Shown: positions 19,194 to 29,055, counted from the stretch's first letter. The stretch: DNA of 64,000 bases from an uncultured Myxococcales bacterium (GCA_903929795.1 CAIYWC010000037.1:124001-188000), one strand, 5' to 3'. The notes: generated from the letters alone by a model not told the origin. Made by a program: numbers and translations.

Positions 19194-20336
19194 ATGAAAG
19201 TTCGCATCGACAAAGCCGCTTTGACTGTGCCGCTTTACCGCGCTCAGGGCGTTATTTCCCGCAAGCCGATGAACAACGTGCTGGCGCATGTGCACATCGC
19301 GGCGAGCGAAGATGGCTTGGTCTTTACCGCCGCCGAATATGACGTAACCGTCGTCGCGGAAGTCGCGGCGGACGTGATCGAGCCGGGTGCGGCGGTGGTC
19401 AATGGCCGGTCGCTTTTTGACATCGTGCGCGCGCTGCCGGACGGCGCGACGGTGCAATTGTCCACGGAAGCGAACAATCGGCTGCGCATCGAGGCGGGTC
19501 GGGCCTACTACTACCTGAACGGCATGGCCCCGGAAGAGTTTCCGCCCAACGCGATCGAAGACACGCAGGGCCGCGGCCTGCTGTGCGACAAGAGCCACCT
19601 GGAGACGATGCTCAAGCGCACGCTGTTCTCCGTATCGCAAGAAGAGAATCGACCGGCGCTCAACGGCGTGCTGCTGGAGATCGAGCCCGAAGGCAACGGC
19701 GCACCGGCGAATCAGGTGCGAATTCGAATGGTTTCGACAGACGGTACGCGCCTGTCCAAGGCTGAGCGCTCGATGACTGTGAGTGACTACGACGGCCAAA
19801 AGCACGCGTGGATCCTGCATCACCGCGGCGCGTCGGAGTTGCAGCGGATTTTTGAAGGCGCGGATCCGTCAGCGCGCATCGAATTCGTCGGTCGCAACGT
19901 GGTGATTTCGAGCGACAAGGCGCGCGTGCAAGTGCGGCAAATTGAAGAACGTTTTCCCGATTACACCCGGGTGATTCCCGAGCGCGGCGACGCTTCGGTG
20001 AGTCTGCGGACCAGCGAATTCATGAGTGCCGTGCGGCGCGTTTCGTCGCTTGCGTCGTCGCGGGGCGATTCGCCGCTGCGCGTGGAACTGGAAGCAGGCC
20101 GGATGGTGCTCGAGATGAGTCACAATGACGGCGAAGCGCATGAAGAAATTGACCTGCCCGACTATCAGGGTGCAAAGATCAAAGTGGGATTCAACCCGCG
20201 GTTTTTGCTGGACGTTTGCAACGTGCTGGCCACGGAACACATCACGCTGGAGCTGTCTGACCAGTTCTCGCCATGCCTGCTCCACGCGGATGAGGAGCCG
20301 GGCTGTGTTTTTGTGATCATGCCGATGCGGATGTAG
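19194..20336 (+). CDS. dnaN: DNA polymerase III beta subunit (sliding clamp)
   Basis: A 380-residue clamp starting MKVRIDKAAL with AGGAG upstream. Family hallmarks are ENRPALNGVLLEI, the three pseudo-repeated clamp domains and the C-terminal MPMRM. The homodimer encircles DNA and tethers polymerase III and other enzymes. The true start is well downstream of the DnaA-box cluster; an earlier in-frame ATG would place unrelated residues in front. It is followed by recF. Confidence 0.97.
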   Translation: MKVRIDKAALTVPLYRAQGVISRKPMNNVLAHVHIAASEDGLVFTAAEYDVTVVAEVAADVIEPGAAVVNGRSLFDIVRALPDGATVQLSTEANNRLRIEAGRAYYYLNGMAPEEFPPNAIEDTQGRGLLCDKSHLETMLKRTLFSVSQEENRPALNGVLLEIEPEGNGAPANQVRIRMVSTDGTRLSKAERSMTVSDYDGQKHAWILHHRGASELQRIFEGADPSARIEFVGRNVVISSDKARVQVRQIEERFPDYTRVIPERGDASVSLRTSEFMSAVRRVSSLASSRGDSPLRVELEAGRMVLEMSHNDGEAHEEIDLPDYQGAKIKVGFNPRFLLDVCNVLATEHITLELSDQFSPCLLHADEEPGCVFVIMPMRM

Positions 20337-20359
20337 GCAGACACGTCGCGTGCCGCCGG

Positions 20360-20453
20360 TTTCGGAACGCTCACGTACCCAACGGCGCTGATCGAGAACC
20401 GCCACGCAGCGCTTTGCAAGGCACACGGCGGGGAGTTGCGCACTTCCGTGCGC
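20360..20453. repeat. Dispersed intergenic element, copy A (dnaN-recF)
   Basis: A stretch starting TTTCGGAACGCT-NN-CGT at 20360 and ending, 67 bp later, in the perfect hairpin GCGCAC-TTCC-GTGCGC (20438-20453). Two other intergenic regions in the window carry the same two anchors at the same distance. It ends about 30 bp before the recF start. Function is unknown; it could be a small repeated element or an RNA structure. Confidence 0.5.
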
Positions 20454-20483
20454 CGGCCCGGACCAACGCAGGACGCCGCCACC

Positions 20484-21620
20484 GTGCACATTGACCGCCT
20501 TTTTGCTGAACATTTTCGCAACCTCGAGACCCTCGAGTGGTGGCCACATCGCCATTTCAACCTGATCGCCGGCAACAACGGCCAGGGCAAGACCAACTTG
20601 CTGGAGGCGATCGCTGTCGCCGCGAGCCTGCGCAGTTTTCGCACGACAAAGCTAAGTGATTGCCTAACCTTTGGCGAAAAGGAAGCGACGCTTGGTTTGC
20701 GCATCGAGCGTCGCGGCTTGCGCGAGGATCTGGGCGTACGCATCGCTGCAGGGCAAAAAAAGCTGTTCCTGGACGGCAAAGCGGCGCCGTCGATGGCTGG
20801 CTATCTCGGCCGGCTGGTCGTTGTGCTGTTCGCGCCGACCGATCTCGGGTTGCCGCAGGCGGAGCCCGCAGAGCGCCGCCGCTGGCTGGACCGGCTGGCC
20901 TTTAACCACGAGCCGGCGCACCTGCCCGATTTGCGGCGCTATGAACAGGCGCTGGCGAACCGCAACGCCTTGCTGCGCCAGCAGAAAACCGGCCATTTGG
21001 ACCTCGGTCTGCTGGATGCATACGATGGGGTTCTGGCGCACTCGGGCATCAAGCTGATTGAGCGCAGACAGCGGATCTTACAGCGGTTTACGCCGATCTT
21101 GCGCGATGCTTTTGCCCGCATTGCCGCGCCGGGACTCCAAGCGGACGCGCTGTACCTGCCGCGCGATGAAGTGGCCGACGAGGCGCACCTGCGCCAGCTG
21201 CTTTTGACCAATCGTGCGCGCGACCTGGCGCGCGGGCACACGACGCGCGGGCCACACAGGGACGATGTGGATCTGCGCATCGCCGACCGGACCGCGGCAT
21301 CGCACGCCAGCCAGGGCCAGTGCCGTGCGCTGGTGCTGGCGATGAAGATCGCGGAAATCCGCAGTCTGGAAGCGGACTTTGGCGAACCGCCGGTGCTGCT
21401 GATGGACGACATCTCCTCGGAGTTGGACGCCGCCCGCAACCGCGCGCTGATGGGCTACCTGGACGAGCTGGGCGGCCAGGTGTTCCTGACGACGACCGAC
21501 GCGGCGCACATCCGCGTGGCAGCACCGCGTCAGGTCTTTGTGATGCAGGCGGGCCATCTCGCTGAGACTGGCCGTTTTGACAGGACAATTTCTCCCGAAT
21601 CTGCCACAGGTGGGTCATGA
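20484..21620 (+). CDS. recF: DNA replication and repair protein RecF
   Basis: A 378-residue SMC-like ATPase with Walker A GNNGQGKTN, the RGPHRDDVDL motif, signature SQGQCRALVLAMK and Walker B VLLMDDISSELD. RecF loads RecA at single-strand gaps together with RecO and RecR. The GTG at 20484 (VHIDRLF) fits the RecF N-terminus; an upstream TTG at 20436 lies within a repeat element and is rejected. It overlaps murA by four bases (ATGA), so murA is translationally coupled. Confidence 0.95.
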   Translation: MHIDRLFAEHFRNLETLEWWPHRHFNLIAGNNGQGKTNLLEAIAVAASLRSFRTTKLSDCLTFGEKEATLGLRIERRGLREDLGVRIAAGQKKLFLDGKAAPSMAGYLGRLVVVLFAPTDLGLPQAEPAERRRWLDRLAFNHEPAHLPDLRRYEQALANRNALLRQQKTGHLDLGLLDAYDGVLAHSGIKLIERRQRILQRFTPILRDAFARIAAPGLQADALYLPRDEVADEAHLRQLLLTNRARDLARGHTTRGPHRDDVDLRIADRTAASHASQGQCRALVLAMKIAEIRSLEADFGEPPVLLMDDISSELDAARNRALMGYLDELGGQVFLTTTDAAHIRVAAPRQVFVMQAGHLAETGRFDRTISPESATGGS

Positions 21621-22897
21621 GCCTCTTTCGCATTCAAGGCGGCGTGCCGCTGTCTGGCACCGTCCGCGTATCCGGCAACAAGAATGAAGCGCTGCCTGCG
21701 CTCGCGACGGCGCTGCTGACAGACGAGCCGGTCGTGCTGCGCAACATCCCGGATATTTTGGATGTTCGCGTGATGATTGACATCTTGCGCGAGCTGGGCA
21801 GTGAAGTGACCTGGCTGGAGCCGCACGCGATCCGCATCGTGACCCGCGACTTGCGGACCACGGAGCTGCCGGACCTCGGGCGCCGCGTGCGCGCGTCGAT
21901 CCTGTTTGCCGGTGCACTGCTGGGTCGCGCGGGCCACTGCGAGCTGCCGCCGCCGGGCGGTGACGTCATCGGTCGCCGGCGCTTGGACACGCACTTTGAC
22001 GGCTTTGCCGCGCTGGGCGCCAAGCTGACGGTCGGCGAGACGTACAAACTGGATTCCACAGGGCTTGTCGGCGCCGACTTCTTCCTGGACGAAGCGTCCG
22101 TGACCGCCACCGAGAACCTGCTGATGGCGGCGTCGGTGGCCAAGGGCACAACGGTGCTGTCCAACGTCGCCTGTGAGCCGCACGTCCAGGGCATCGCGCG
22201 GCTGCTGACGGCGATGGGCGCAAAAATTGACGGCATTGGCACCAACCGGCTGGTGATTGACGGTGTCCAAAAGCTGCACGGCGCGGACTTCACGATAGGC
22301 CCAGACTATCTGGAAGTAGGCAGTTTCATTGGACTTGCCGCAGTCACCGGCGGCAGCTTGCGCATCCAGGACGCGGCGCCCGAGCACTTGCGGATGATCC
22401 GCATGGTGTTCCAGCGTCTGGGCGTGCGCACCGAGATCGACGGCCAGGACGTGCTGGTGCCGGGCGAGCAGGAGATGCGCATCCGCCAGGATCTGGCCGG
22501 CGGGATCCCGCGCGTGGACGACGCCGTCTGGCCGCAATTTCCGACGGATTTGATGTCGATAGCCATCACGGTCGCGACGCAATCTACGGGAACTGTGCTG
22601 TTTTTTGAGAAGATGTTCGAAGGCCGGATGTTCTTTGTCGACCACCTGATCGGCATGGGCGCGCAGATCATCCTGTGCGATCCGCACCGCGTCGTCGTCG
22701 CCGGTCCCAGCCGGCTTGTCGGGCAGCGCGTGCAGAGCCCGGACGTGCGCGCGGGCATGGCGTTGGTCATGGCGGCGCTGTGTGCGCATGGCACCACGAC
22801 CATCCACAACATCCGGCAGATCGACCGCGGTTATGAGAAGATTGAGGTCAAGCTGGCAGCGCTGGGCGCGCGGATTGAGCGGATTGAGGAAGGGTGA
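21617..22897 (+). CDS. murA: UDP-N-acetylglucosamine 1-carboxyvinyltransferase with Asp in place of the active-site Cys
   Basis: A 426-residue MurA, the first committed enzyme of peptidoglycan synthesis, transferring enolpyruvate from PEP to UDP-GlcNAc. SGNKNEALP has the substrate lysine (K22), PTDLMS and the C-terminal IDRGYEKI arginine are conserved. The flexible loop reads PPGGDVIGRRRLDTH where E. coli has PGGCTIGARPVDLH: residue 116 is Asp rather than the Cys that fosfomycin alkylates. The codon is GAC at 21962-21964. Natural Asp variants occur in Mycobacterium and Chlamydia and are active but fosfomycin-resistant. It is the last gene of dnaN-recF-murA. Confidence 0.95.
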   Translation: MSLFRIQGGVPLSGTVRVSGNKNEALPALATALLTDEPVVLRNIPDILDVRVMIDILRELGSEVTWLEPHAIRIVTRDLRTTELPDLGRRVRASILFAGALLGRAGHCELPPPGGDVIGRRRLDTHFDGFAALGAKLTVGETYKLDSTGLVGADFFLDEASVTATENLLMAASVAKGTTVLSNVACEPHVQGIARLLTAMGAKIDGIGTNRLVIDGVQKLHGADFTIGPDYLEVGSFIGLAAVTGGSLRIQDAAPEHLRMIRMVFQRLGVRTEIDGQDVLVPGEQEMRIRQDLAGGIPRVDDAVWPQFPTDLMSIAITVATQSTGTVLFFEKMFEGRMFFVDHLIGMGAQIILCDPHRVVVAGPSRLVGQRVQSPDVRAGMALVMAALCAHGTTTIHNIRQIDRGYEKIEVKLAALGARIERIEEG

Positions 22898-22990
22898 GGG
22901 CGACGCGGGAAATTTGGATGGAATCGCCCGGCTGACTGTCGCGGCCCGGGCTGCTCGGCGCCAGGTCTTCGCCGGCCCGGGCTTTGCCGA

Positions 22991-23084
22991 TTTCGGAACG
23001 CTTGCGTCTCCCGGTGCGCTCGCCGGGAGAAACGGCGCGGCACGACACACGGCTCAGGGCGCGCTTTGCGGACTTCCGGTCGCG
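22991..23084. repeat. Dispersed intergenic element, copy B (murA-proB)
   Basis: It starts TTTCGGAACGCT-NN-CGT at 22991 like copy A, and about 69 bp later carries ACACGGCTCAGGGC then ACTTCCGG. It ends roughly 15 bp before the proB start. Copies A and B share the first 12 bases exactly; B and C share GCTCAGGGC-N11/12-ACTTCCG. Confidence 0.45.
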
Positions 23085-23098
23085 GGCGATGGAGAGAA

Positions 23099-24205
23099 AT
23101 GACTCGGGAATTGCTGGAAAAATCGCCGCGAATCGTGGTCAAGGTGGGCTCACAGGTGCTGTGCCGCGACGATGGCACGTTGGACGACGCGGTGCTGGTG
23201 GAGCTTGTCGCCGGACTGGCGGCGCGGCAGCGGCTGGGCCAGGAAGTGGCGTTCGTGTCGTCGGGCGCGGTGGCGTCGGGCGCGGGCGTGGCGGCCAAGC
23301 TGGGTCTGGGCAAGCAGGCGCTGGCAGCCATCGGCCAGCCGCTGCTGATGGCGCGCTACCGCGAGCTGTTCGCGGCGCACGGCATCCAGGTAGCGCAAAT
23401 TCTGTTGACGCACGCGGACTTGGCAGATCGCGGGAGGTTCCTGCACGCGCGCCGGGTGATGGCCGAGCTGATGGCCGCAGGTGTCCTGCCCATCATCAAC
23501 GAGAACGACACCGTCGCCGTCGAGGAGCTGAAATTCGGCGACAACGACGCGCTGGCGGCGCAGGTCGCGCACGTGGTCGGCGCCGACGTGCTGGTGCTGC
23601 TGACCGAGACAGACGGGCTGTACACGGCGAATCCGCATGAGGATTCCAGCGCCGTGCGCATCGCGCAGGGCCAGTGCCACGACGACGCGCTACTGGCGGT
23701 TGCCTCGGGCGGCAAGAGCGCGTTTGGCACCGGCGGGATGCACTCCAAGCTGCTGGCGGCGCGCAAGGCTGGCGCCGTGGGCGTGACGGTGGCGATCGCC
23801 CGCGGCAAGAATCCCGGCGTTTTGCAAGCCCTTTTCTCCGGCGCGGACGTCGGTACGGTGCTGCTGCCGGCCCAGCGGCGGTTGACCGGCAAGCGCTCGT
23901 GGATCGCCACCTCGCTGCGGCCACGCGGCACCATCCACGTCGATGACGGCGCGGCCAACGCGCTGCGCTCGGGCGGTCGGTCGCTGCTGCCGATCGGCGT
24001 GACGCGCGTGGAGGGCGAGTTCGCCGTGGGCGATCCGCTGCTGGTCGTCGACGCCCGCGGGCTGCCGCTGGGTCGCGGGCTGTCGCGCTATGACAGCGCC
24101 GATGCGCGCCGCGCCGCGGGCCTGCGCACTGAGCAAATCACCAGGGAAATCGGATGGTTGCCGGCGAGCGAGCTGATCCACCGCGACGATTTCGTGGTGG
24201 CCTAA
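23099..24205 (+). CDS. proB: Glutamate 5-kinase with PUA domain
   Basis: A 368-residue enzyme that phosphorylates glutamate in the first step of proline synthesis. The amino-acid kinase core has VVKVGSQVL, FVSSGAVASG, INENDTVA, LLTETDGLY and the GTGGMHSKLLAA block; the C-terminal ~90 residues form the PUA domain. The ATG at 23099 begins TRELLEKSPRIVVKVGS. proA is not adjacent. Confidence 0.96.
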   Translation: MTRELLEKSPRIVVKVGSQVLCRDDGTLDDAVLVELVAGLAARQRLGQEVAFVSSGAVASGAGVAAKLGLGKQALAAIGQPLLMARYRELFAAHGIQVAQILLTHADLADRGRFLHARRVMAELMAAGVLPIINENDTVAVEELKFGDNDALAAQVAHVVGADVLVLLTETDGLYTANPHEDSSAVRIAQGQCHDDALLAVASGGKSAFGTGGMHSKLLAARKAGAVGVTVAIARGKNPGVLQALFSGADVGTVLLPAQRRLTGKRSWIATSLRPRGTIHVDDGAANALRSGGRSLLPIGVTRVEGEFAVGDPLLVVDARGLPLGRGLSRYDSADARRAAGLRTEQITREIGWLPASELIHRDDFVVA

Positions 24206-24342
24206 ACATGCTGACCGATGCCCAACACCCAACTTTTTCGGTCAGACCGGTGGCTTTTCGGACTGGATCCGCGCGTTTGCACCTCCGGCGGCACGCCGCG
24301 GATGATGGACGCTTGATCTCGCACTTCGGTCGGCGTGTTTAG

Positions 24343-25065
24343 GTGTGCACCGCCGTCGCCTGGCCACTGCCGGACGGTTACGTCCTGGCGTTCAACCGCG
24401 ATGAGCTGCTGTCGCGGCCGGCTGCGCTGCCGCCTGCCCGGTTTGGTCCCTACCTCGCGCCGATCGATCCCGAAGGCGGCGGGACCTGGCTGGCGACGAA
24501 CACGTCCGGTCTGACGCTGGTGGCGCTCAATGTGTACGAAGCAGCCCAGCGCGCGCCCGTGCCGCCGATTCGCAGCAGGGGCCTCTTGGTGACCGATCTC
24601 GCGGACGCGCGGAGCCTGCCGGAGCTCGCTGCGCGCGTGCGTGCGCACCCGGATCTGCCGCACACGCGGCCGTTCCACCTGCTGGCGATCGGGACGCAGC
24701 GCGAAGCGCTCGATGCGCGCTGGGATGGCGAGACGCTGGCGGTGACCCCGGCGACGCTGCCGCTGCTGCGCGTCTCGGCGGCCTTTGAGCCCGTGGCGGT
24801 GCGCGCGGCGCGTGAGCTGGAATTCCAGAGCCTGCAAGCAGACTTGCGGGACACGCCGGATGTCGCTCAGACCTTGCGCACCTGGTTTGCCAGCCATGCG
24901 CTGAACGGCGCGCCGCGCGGGACGTGCATGCACCGCGAGCCGTTTGCCGCGACGGTCAGCCACACGCAGGTGCACGCGCGCGCCGCGGCGACGGCAGTGC
25001 GGTACGTGGCGGGCGCGCCGTGCCAGGAAGTGCCTGTTTTTTCATGTGAAATTGCGAGGTCCTGA
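24343..25065 (+). CDS. NRDE-family (TANGO2-like) protein
   Basis: A 240-residue protein with the NRDE signature FNRDELLSRP and an N-terminal Met-Cys-Thr from a GTG start; Cys2 is the nucleophile position expected for an Ntn-hydrolase fold. Further typical segments are GGTWLATN and LVALNVYE. TANGO2-like proteins are found in bacteria and animals, but their reaction is not settled. The stop is directly followed by the esterase gene at 25067 (2-bp gap). Confidence 0.85.
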   Translation: MCTAVAWPLPDGYVLAFNRDELLSRPAALPPARFGPYLAPIDPEGGGTWLATNTSGLTLVALNVYEAAQRAPVPPIRSRGLLVTDLADARSLPELAARVRAHPDLPHTRPFHLLAIGTQREALDARWDGETLAVTPATLPLLRVSAAFEPVAVRAARELEFQSLQADLRDTPDVAQTLRTWFASHALNGAPRGTCMHREPFAATVSHTQVHARAAATAVRYVAGAPCQEVPVFSCEIARS

Positions 25066-25066
25066 G

Positions 25067-25768
25067 ATGTGGCTGCTGCTGCTTACCCTGCTTGCTGCCC
25101 CGACGTCGGTGGTCGATCGGCCGGCCGCTGACCCGAACGCGCCGATCGTCATCGGCCTGCACGGCCGCGGCGATACGCCGGAGAATTTCAGCCACATCGC
25201 GGACTCGCTTGGTCCGCAATTTCACTGGCTCGTGCCGCGCGGGCCGCTCGAGTTTGCGCCGGGGAAGGCTGGGTCGCCGCCGCGCTGCGGCCGCGCCGTC
25301 CCGGAACAGTCCCGCCTCCAGGCATTCGGCGGTGGGCCGGCTTGCTGGTTTGACCAGCAGACGCCCGACGGTGGCAAGGCCGCGCTGGCGACAGCGTTGG
25401 ACGTCGTGGCAGCGCAGGTCCGGCTGGCGGGAAAACGGCCCGTCGCGCTCGTGGGTTTTAGCCAGGGCTGCATGGTCGCGGCGCAGTACGTGGCGGCGCA
25501 TCCGCAGCAGCTGCGCGCAGTGCTCTGCTTTGGCGGCCGCTTGATGCAGCCGATCCACGTGCCGCAGGGCCCGCACGCCGTGCAGATTCGCTTTGTCCAT
25601 GGCAAGAACGACCCGCTCGTTCCCTTGGCCAAGCCCAGGGAATCTGTGGAGATTTTGCGCAAGGCCAGGCTGAGCGCGACGCTGACCGAGCACGACGGCG
25701 GCCACGTGATCCCGCGGCAGCTGACGCCGGAACTGGCCGCCTGGCTGGCCGCCCAACTGCGACCGTGA
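25067..25768 (+). CDS. Secreted alpha/beta-hydrolase esterase
   Basis: A 233-residue protein beginning with a hydrophobic secretion signal (MWLLLLTLLAAPTSV). The catalytic triad is visible: Ser132 in GFSQG, Asp182 in HGKNDPLV and His213 in DGGHVIP; HGRGDTPENF near residue 32 forms the oxyanion region. This set matches phospholipase/carboxylesterase (Abhydrolase_2) proteins. The start is 2 bp after the NRDE gene, so the two are likely co-transcribed. The substrate is unknown. Confidence 0.87.
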   Translation: MWLLLLTLLAAPTSVVDRPAADPNAPIVIGLHGRGDTPENFSHIADSLGPQFHWLVPRGPLEFAPGKAGSPPRCGRAVPEQSRLQAFGGGPACWFDQQTPDGGKAALATALDVVAAQVRLAGKRPVALVGFSQGCMVAAQYVAAHPQQLRAVLCFGGRLMQPIHVPQGPHAVQIRFVHGKNDPLVPLAKPRESVEILRKARLSATLTEHDGGHVIPRQLTPELAAWLAAQLRP

Positions 25769-25862
25769 GCGCCTGTTCAAGTTTTTTCAGCGCGGCATGA
25801 ATGCCGATGGCCCTTCGCGCGTCAAACAAGTGCCCGGCACCTGCCGGCACTGCGAGGGCACC

Positions 25863-26486
25863 ATGCGCACGACACTTCTGCTCGTTTTTCTGCCTTGTCT
25901 CCTGAGCGCGAACGCCTGGGCCCAGGAGCCCCAGGACGCGCCGGGCGGCGATCTGACCCAAATCGCGCCTGGCCTCTGGGCCGTTCCCGGCGACGGTGCG
26001 CCGATGTGGTTCACGGAAGGCCAGTACTTTTCCTGCAGCGGCGGCCAATGGTCGGCGACGGCGGGCGGCGACGCACCTTGGGGTCCGCTCAGCGCCGCGC
26101 AACTGCCCGACGGCGTCCGCGACGGCCTCGACGCCAATCGCTATGCCAGCTACGGCGTGTGCCCGGGCGATCCGCTGCCGGCCAACGTCTCCACTGCCAT
26201 CGGCGGACCAAGCGTCATCCTGGTCGGCGGCTACCCGCGCATCCTGCGCGTCGGCCCGCTGTTTCGCGGCTGGCGTCCCAGCTATGCCTGGACCCGTCCG
26301 GCGTATTTCCCCGTGCGCCCACGCGTCTGGGGCGGCTATGGCGGCTACGCTCGCCCGGCCTACGGCGGCGGCTACGCCCGCCCGGTCTATGGCGGTGGCT
26401 ACCGCGGCGGGTACGGCGGCGGCTATCGGGGCGGCTACGGCGGTGGCGCGCGCGGTGGCTATGGCGGCGGTCGCGGCCGTCGGTAG
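25863..26486 (+). CDS. Exported glycine/tyrosine-rich protein
   Basis: A 207-residue protein with a clear signal peptide (RTTLLLVFLPCLLSANAWA) and a mature region that ends in a low-complexity Gly-Tyr-Arg tail made of repeats like YGGGY and RGGYGGG (from about nucleotide 26325). Such tails suggest a flexible, possibly surface or polymer-binding role. The middle part has no known domain. The function is unknown. Confidence 0.65.
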   Translation: MRTTLLLVFLPCLLSANAWAQEPQDAPGGDLTQIAPGLWAVPGDGAPMWFTEGQYFSCSGGQWSATAGGDAPWGPLSAAQLPDGVRDGLDANRYASYGVCPGDPLPANVSTAIGGPSVILVGGYPRILRVGPLFRGWRPSYAWTRPAYFPVRPRVWGGYGGYARPAYGGGYARPVYGGGYRGGYGGGYRGGYGGGARGGYGGGRGRR

Positions 26487-26688
26487 CCCTTTTTCTCACG
26501 CCCGCAAAGGCTGGCGCGAATCGCCACGCCTTCGTCACACAGCGGTTGCAGCAGATGACAGAGCCCGGCAATCGGCCTACACTGCCGCGCCGCTGGACTG
26601 ATCGGGCGCACCGCCGGGTCGGTCTGACGTGCAGTCGGACACTCCGGCTCATTGCCCGCTCTCTCTCCCGTTTTTTCACGAGGTCACC

Positions 26689-29055
26689 ATGTCACAGCAC
26701 CGCATCAGTCGCGTCGGTGTCGTTGGCGCCGGCGTGATGGGTACCGGCATTGCCGCCCATCTCGCTTCGGCCGGCATCGACGTTTTGCTGGTCGATATCG
26801 TCCCGCGCGATGCGCCGCCGGCCGACGGTACCGCCAAGATCAAGGCTGCGCGCAACGCGATCTGCAAGTCCGGTCTGGACAAGGCGCTGGCTCTGAAGCC
26901 CGCGGCTTTCCAGCGCAATTCGGACGCGTCGCGCATCGTACTGGGCAACCTGCAAGACGACCTGGAAGCGCTCGGCGCCTGCGACTGGATCGTCGAGGCC
27001 GTGACCGAGCGGCTGGACATCAAGAACGCTGTGTTTGGCGCGATTGAGCCGTTCCGCAAGCCGCACACCATCATCTCGTCGAACACGTCCGGCATTCCGC
27101 TGGCGACGATGGCGCAGGGCAAGTCCGAGGGATTCAAGAAGAATTTCCTCATCACGCACTTCTTCAACCCGGTGCGCTACATGAAGCTGGTGGAGATTGT
27201 CGCCGGCGAATTCACCGATCCGGCCACCACCGCGAAAATGCAGGCGTTCTGTCGCGATGACCTCGGCAAGGGCGTCGTCGATGCCAAGGACACCATCAAC
27301 TTCATCGCCAACCGCATCGGCGTGCACGACATGATGCGCGCGGTGAACATCGCGTTTTCACAGGGCTATCGCATCGACGAGATCGACGCGCTCTGCGGCG
27401 AGCCGATGGGCCGGCCGCGCAGCGCTGTGTTCCGCACGGCCGACGTCGTCGGTCTGGACACGCTGGGCCACGTCAGCCAGAACTGCTACGACAACCTGAC
27501 GGCGGATCCGAACCGCGAGATCTTCAAGCTGCACCCGGTCATCGCCGCGCTGATTGCCGCGGGCGCGACGGGCCAGAAAGCGGGCGCGGGCTTCTACAAG
27601 AAAGTTGGCAAGGACATCTTGGTCCTGGATCCGGCGACGCAGACCTATGTCCAGCAGATCAAAGCGGATTTTCCGGTGCTGGCCGAGGTCAAAAAGATCA
27701 AGGACGTCGGCGCCCGCATCAAGGCGATCGTCGAGAGCCAGGACCGCGGCGGCAAATTTGCGTGGCAGGCGCTGTCGGCCAGCCTCGTGTATGCGGCTGA
27801 TTTGCTGGGTGAAATCGCGGATGACGTGATCTCGATCGACCGCGCCATGCAGTGGGGCTTCAACTGGCAGCTCGGGCCGTTCCAGATTTGGGACGCGATC
27901 GGCGTGAAGGCCGTGGCCGATCGCCTGACGGCGGAAGGCCGCGCAGTGCCCAAAATCGTCGCGCAGCTGTTGGCTTCAGGCAAGACATCCTTCTACGAAG
28001 GCGCGACGCAGACGACGGCGACCTGCAAGCACATCGCGGTGCCGGCGCTGCCGGGCATCCACCTGAAGGACGTGCGCGCTGCCGGCAAGGTCGTGGCGGA
28101 GAACGAGAGCGCGCAGCTGCTGGATATCGGCGAGAACGTGCTGTGCCTGTGCTTCAAGTCCAAGATGAACGCGCTGGATGACAAGATCATCGATATGGGC
28201 TGGAAGGCGCTCGAGAAAATCGGCGCGGAAGGCTGGCACGGCTTGGTGATCGGCAACGACGGCAGCAACTTCTCGGTGGGCGCCAACCTGGCGTTCGTCG
28301 TGCAGCTGGTCGGCGAAGGCAAGTGGAAGGAGCTGGAAGCGGCGACGAAGATGTTCCAGGACCTCTTCATGGCGTTCAAGTACAGCCACGCGCCGATCGT
28401 CAGCGCGCCGCACAGCATGACGTTCGGCGGCGGCTGCGAAATCGCCATGCACGCCAGCCGGATGCAGGCGGCGAGCGAGACGTACATGGGCCTGGTGGAA
28501 GTGGGCGTCGGCCTGATTCCGGGCGCGGGCGGCACCAAGGAGCTGACGGTGCGGTCGCTGAACGGCGTGCCGGCGGAGTCCAAGGTCGATCGCCTGCCGC
28601 TGCTGCAGCGCGCGTTTGAGACCATCGCGCTGGCCAAGGTGTCGACGGGTGCCGGTAACGCGCGCGAACTCGGCTTCCTGCGCGACGTCGACAGCATCAG
28701 CGTGGACCCGGAGCGCCGCATCGAGGACGCCCGCCGCTTGGTGGTCAACCTCGCCAGCCAGGGCTACCGCCCGGCCAACGCGCCGGACAACCTGAACCTG
28801 CCGGGCGCGGAGTCGATCGCCACGTTTGACATGGCGCTGTACTCGTTCCTGCTTGCCGGCCAAGCCAGCAAGCACGATTGCACGATCGGCCACGAGGTCG
28901 CGCGCGTGATCTGCGGCGGCGAACGCGGCGGCTTGCGGACCGAGCAGGACCTGCTGGACCTCGAGCGCGAGTCGTTCCTGAAGCTGGCCGGCATGCAAGA
29001 GACGCAGGACCGGATCCTGCACATGCTCACGACCGGCAAACCGCTGCGCAATTAA
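26689..29055 (+). CDS. 3-hydroxyacyl-CoA dehydrogenase / enoyl-CoA hydratase (FadN-type)
   Basis: A 788-residue bifunctional enzyme with the dehydrogenase first and the hydratase last. The N-terminal Rossmann motif GVVGAGVMGTGIA binds NAD+; SSNTSGIP and HFFNPVRYMKLVEIV match 3-hydroxyacyl-CoA dehydrogenase. The C-terminal third has crotonase-like segments (GNDGSNFSVGANL, GGGCEIAMHASRM, GLIPGAGGTKE). It oxidises 3-hydroxyacyl-CoA and hydrates enoyl-CoA in fatty-acid beta-oxidation. The thiolase follows about 120 bp downstream, giving a full two-gene cycle unit. The order differs from FadB, where the hydratase is first. Confidence 0.93.
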   Translation: MSQHRISRVGVVGAGVMGTGIAAHLASAGIDVLLVDIVPRDAPPADGTAKIKAARNAICKSGLDKALALKPAAFQRNSDASRIVLGNLQDDLEALGACDWIVEAVTERLDIKNAVFGAIEPFRKPHTIISSNTSGIPLATMAQGKSEGFKKNFLITHFFNPVRYMKLVEIVAGEFTDPATTAKMQAFCRDDLGKGVVDAKDTINFIANRIGVHDMMRAVNIAFSQGYRIDEIDALCGEPMGRPRSAVFRTADVVGLDTLGHVSQNCYDNLTADPNREIFKLHPVIAALIAAGATGQKAGAGFYKKVGKDILVLDPATQTYVQQIKADFPVLAEVKKIKDVGARIKAIVESQDRGGKFAWQALSASLVYAADLLGEIADDVISIDRAMQWGFNWQLGPFQIWDAIGVKAVADRLTAEGRAVPKIVAQLLASGKTSFYEGATQTTATCKHIAVPALPGIHLKDVRAAGKVVAENESAQLLDIGENVLCLCFKSKMNALDDKIIDMGWKALEKIGAEGWHGLVIGNDGSNFSVGANLAFVVQLVGEGKWKELEAATKMFQDLFMAFKYSHAPIVSAPHSMTFGGGCEIAMHASRMQAASETYMGLVEVGVGLIPGAGGTKELTVRSLNGVPAESKVDRLPLLQRAFETIALAKVSTGAGNARELGFLRDVDSISVDPERRIEDARRLVVNLASQGYRPANAPDNLNLPGAESIATFDMALYSFLLAGQASKHDCTIGHEVARVICGGERGGLRTEQDLLDLERESFLKLAGMQETQDRILHMLTTGKPLRN

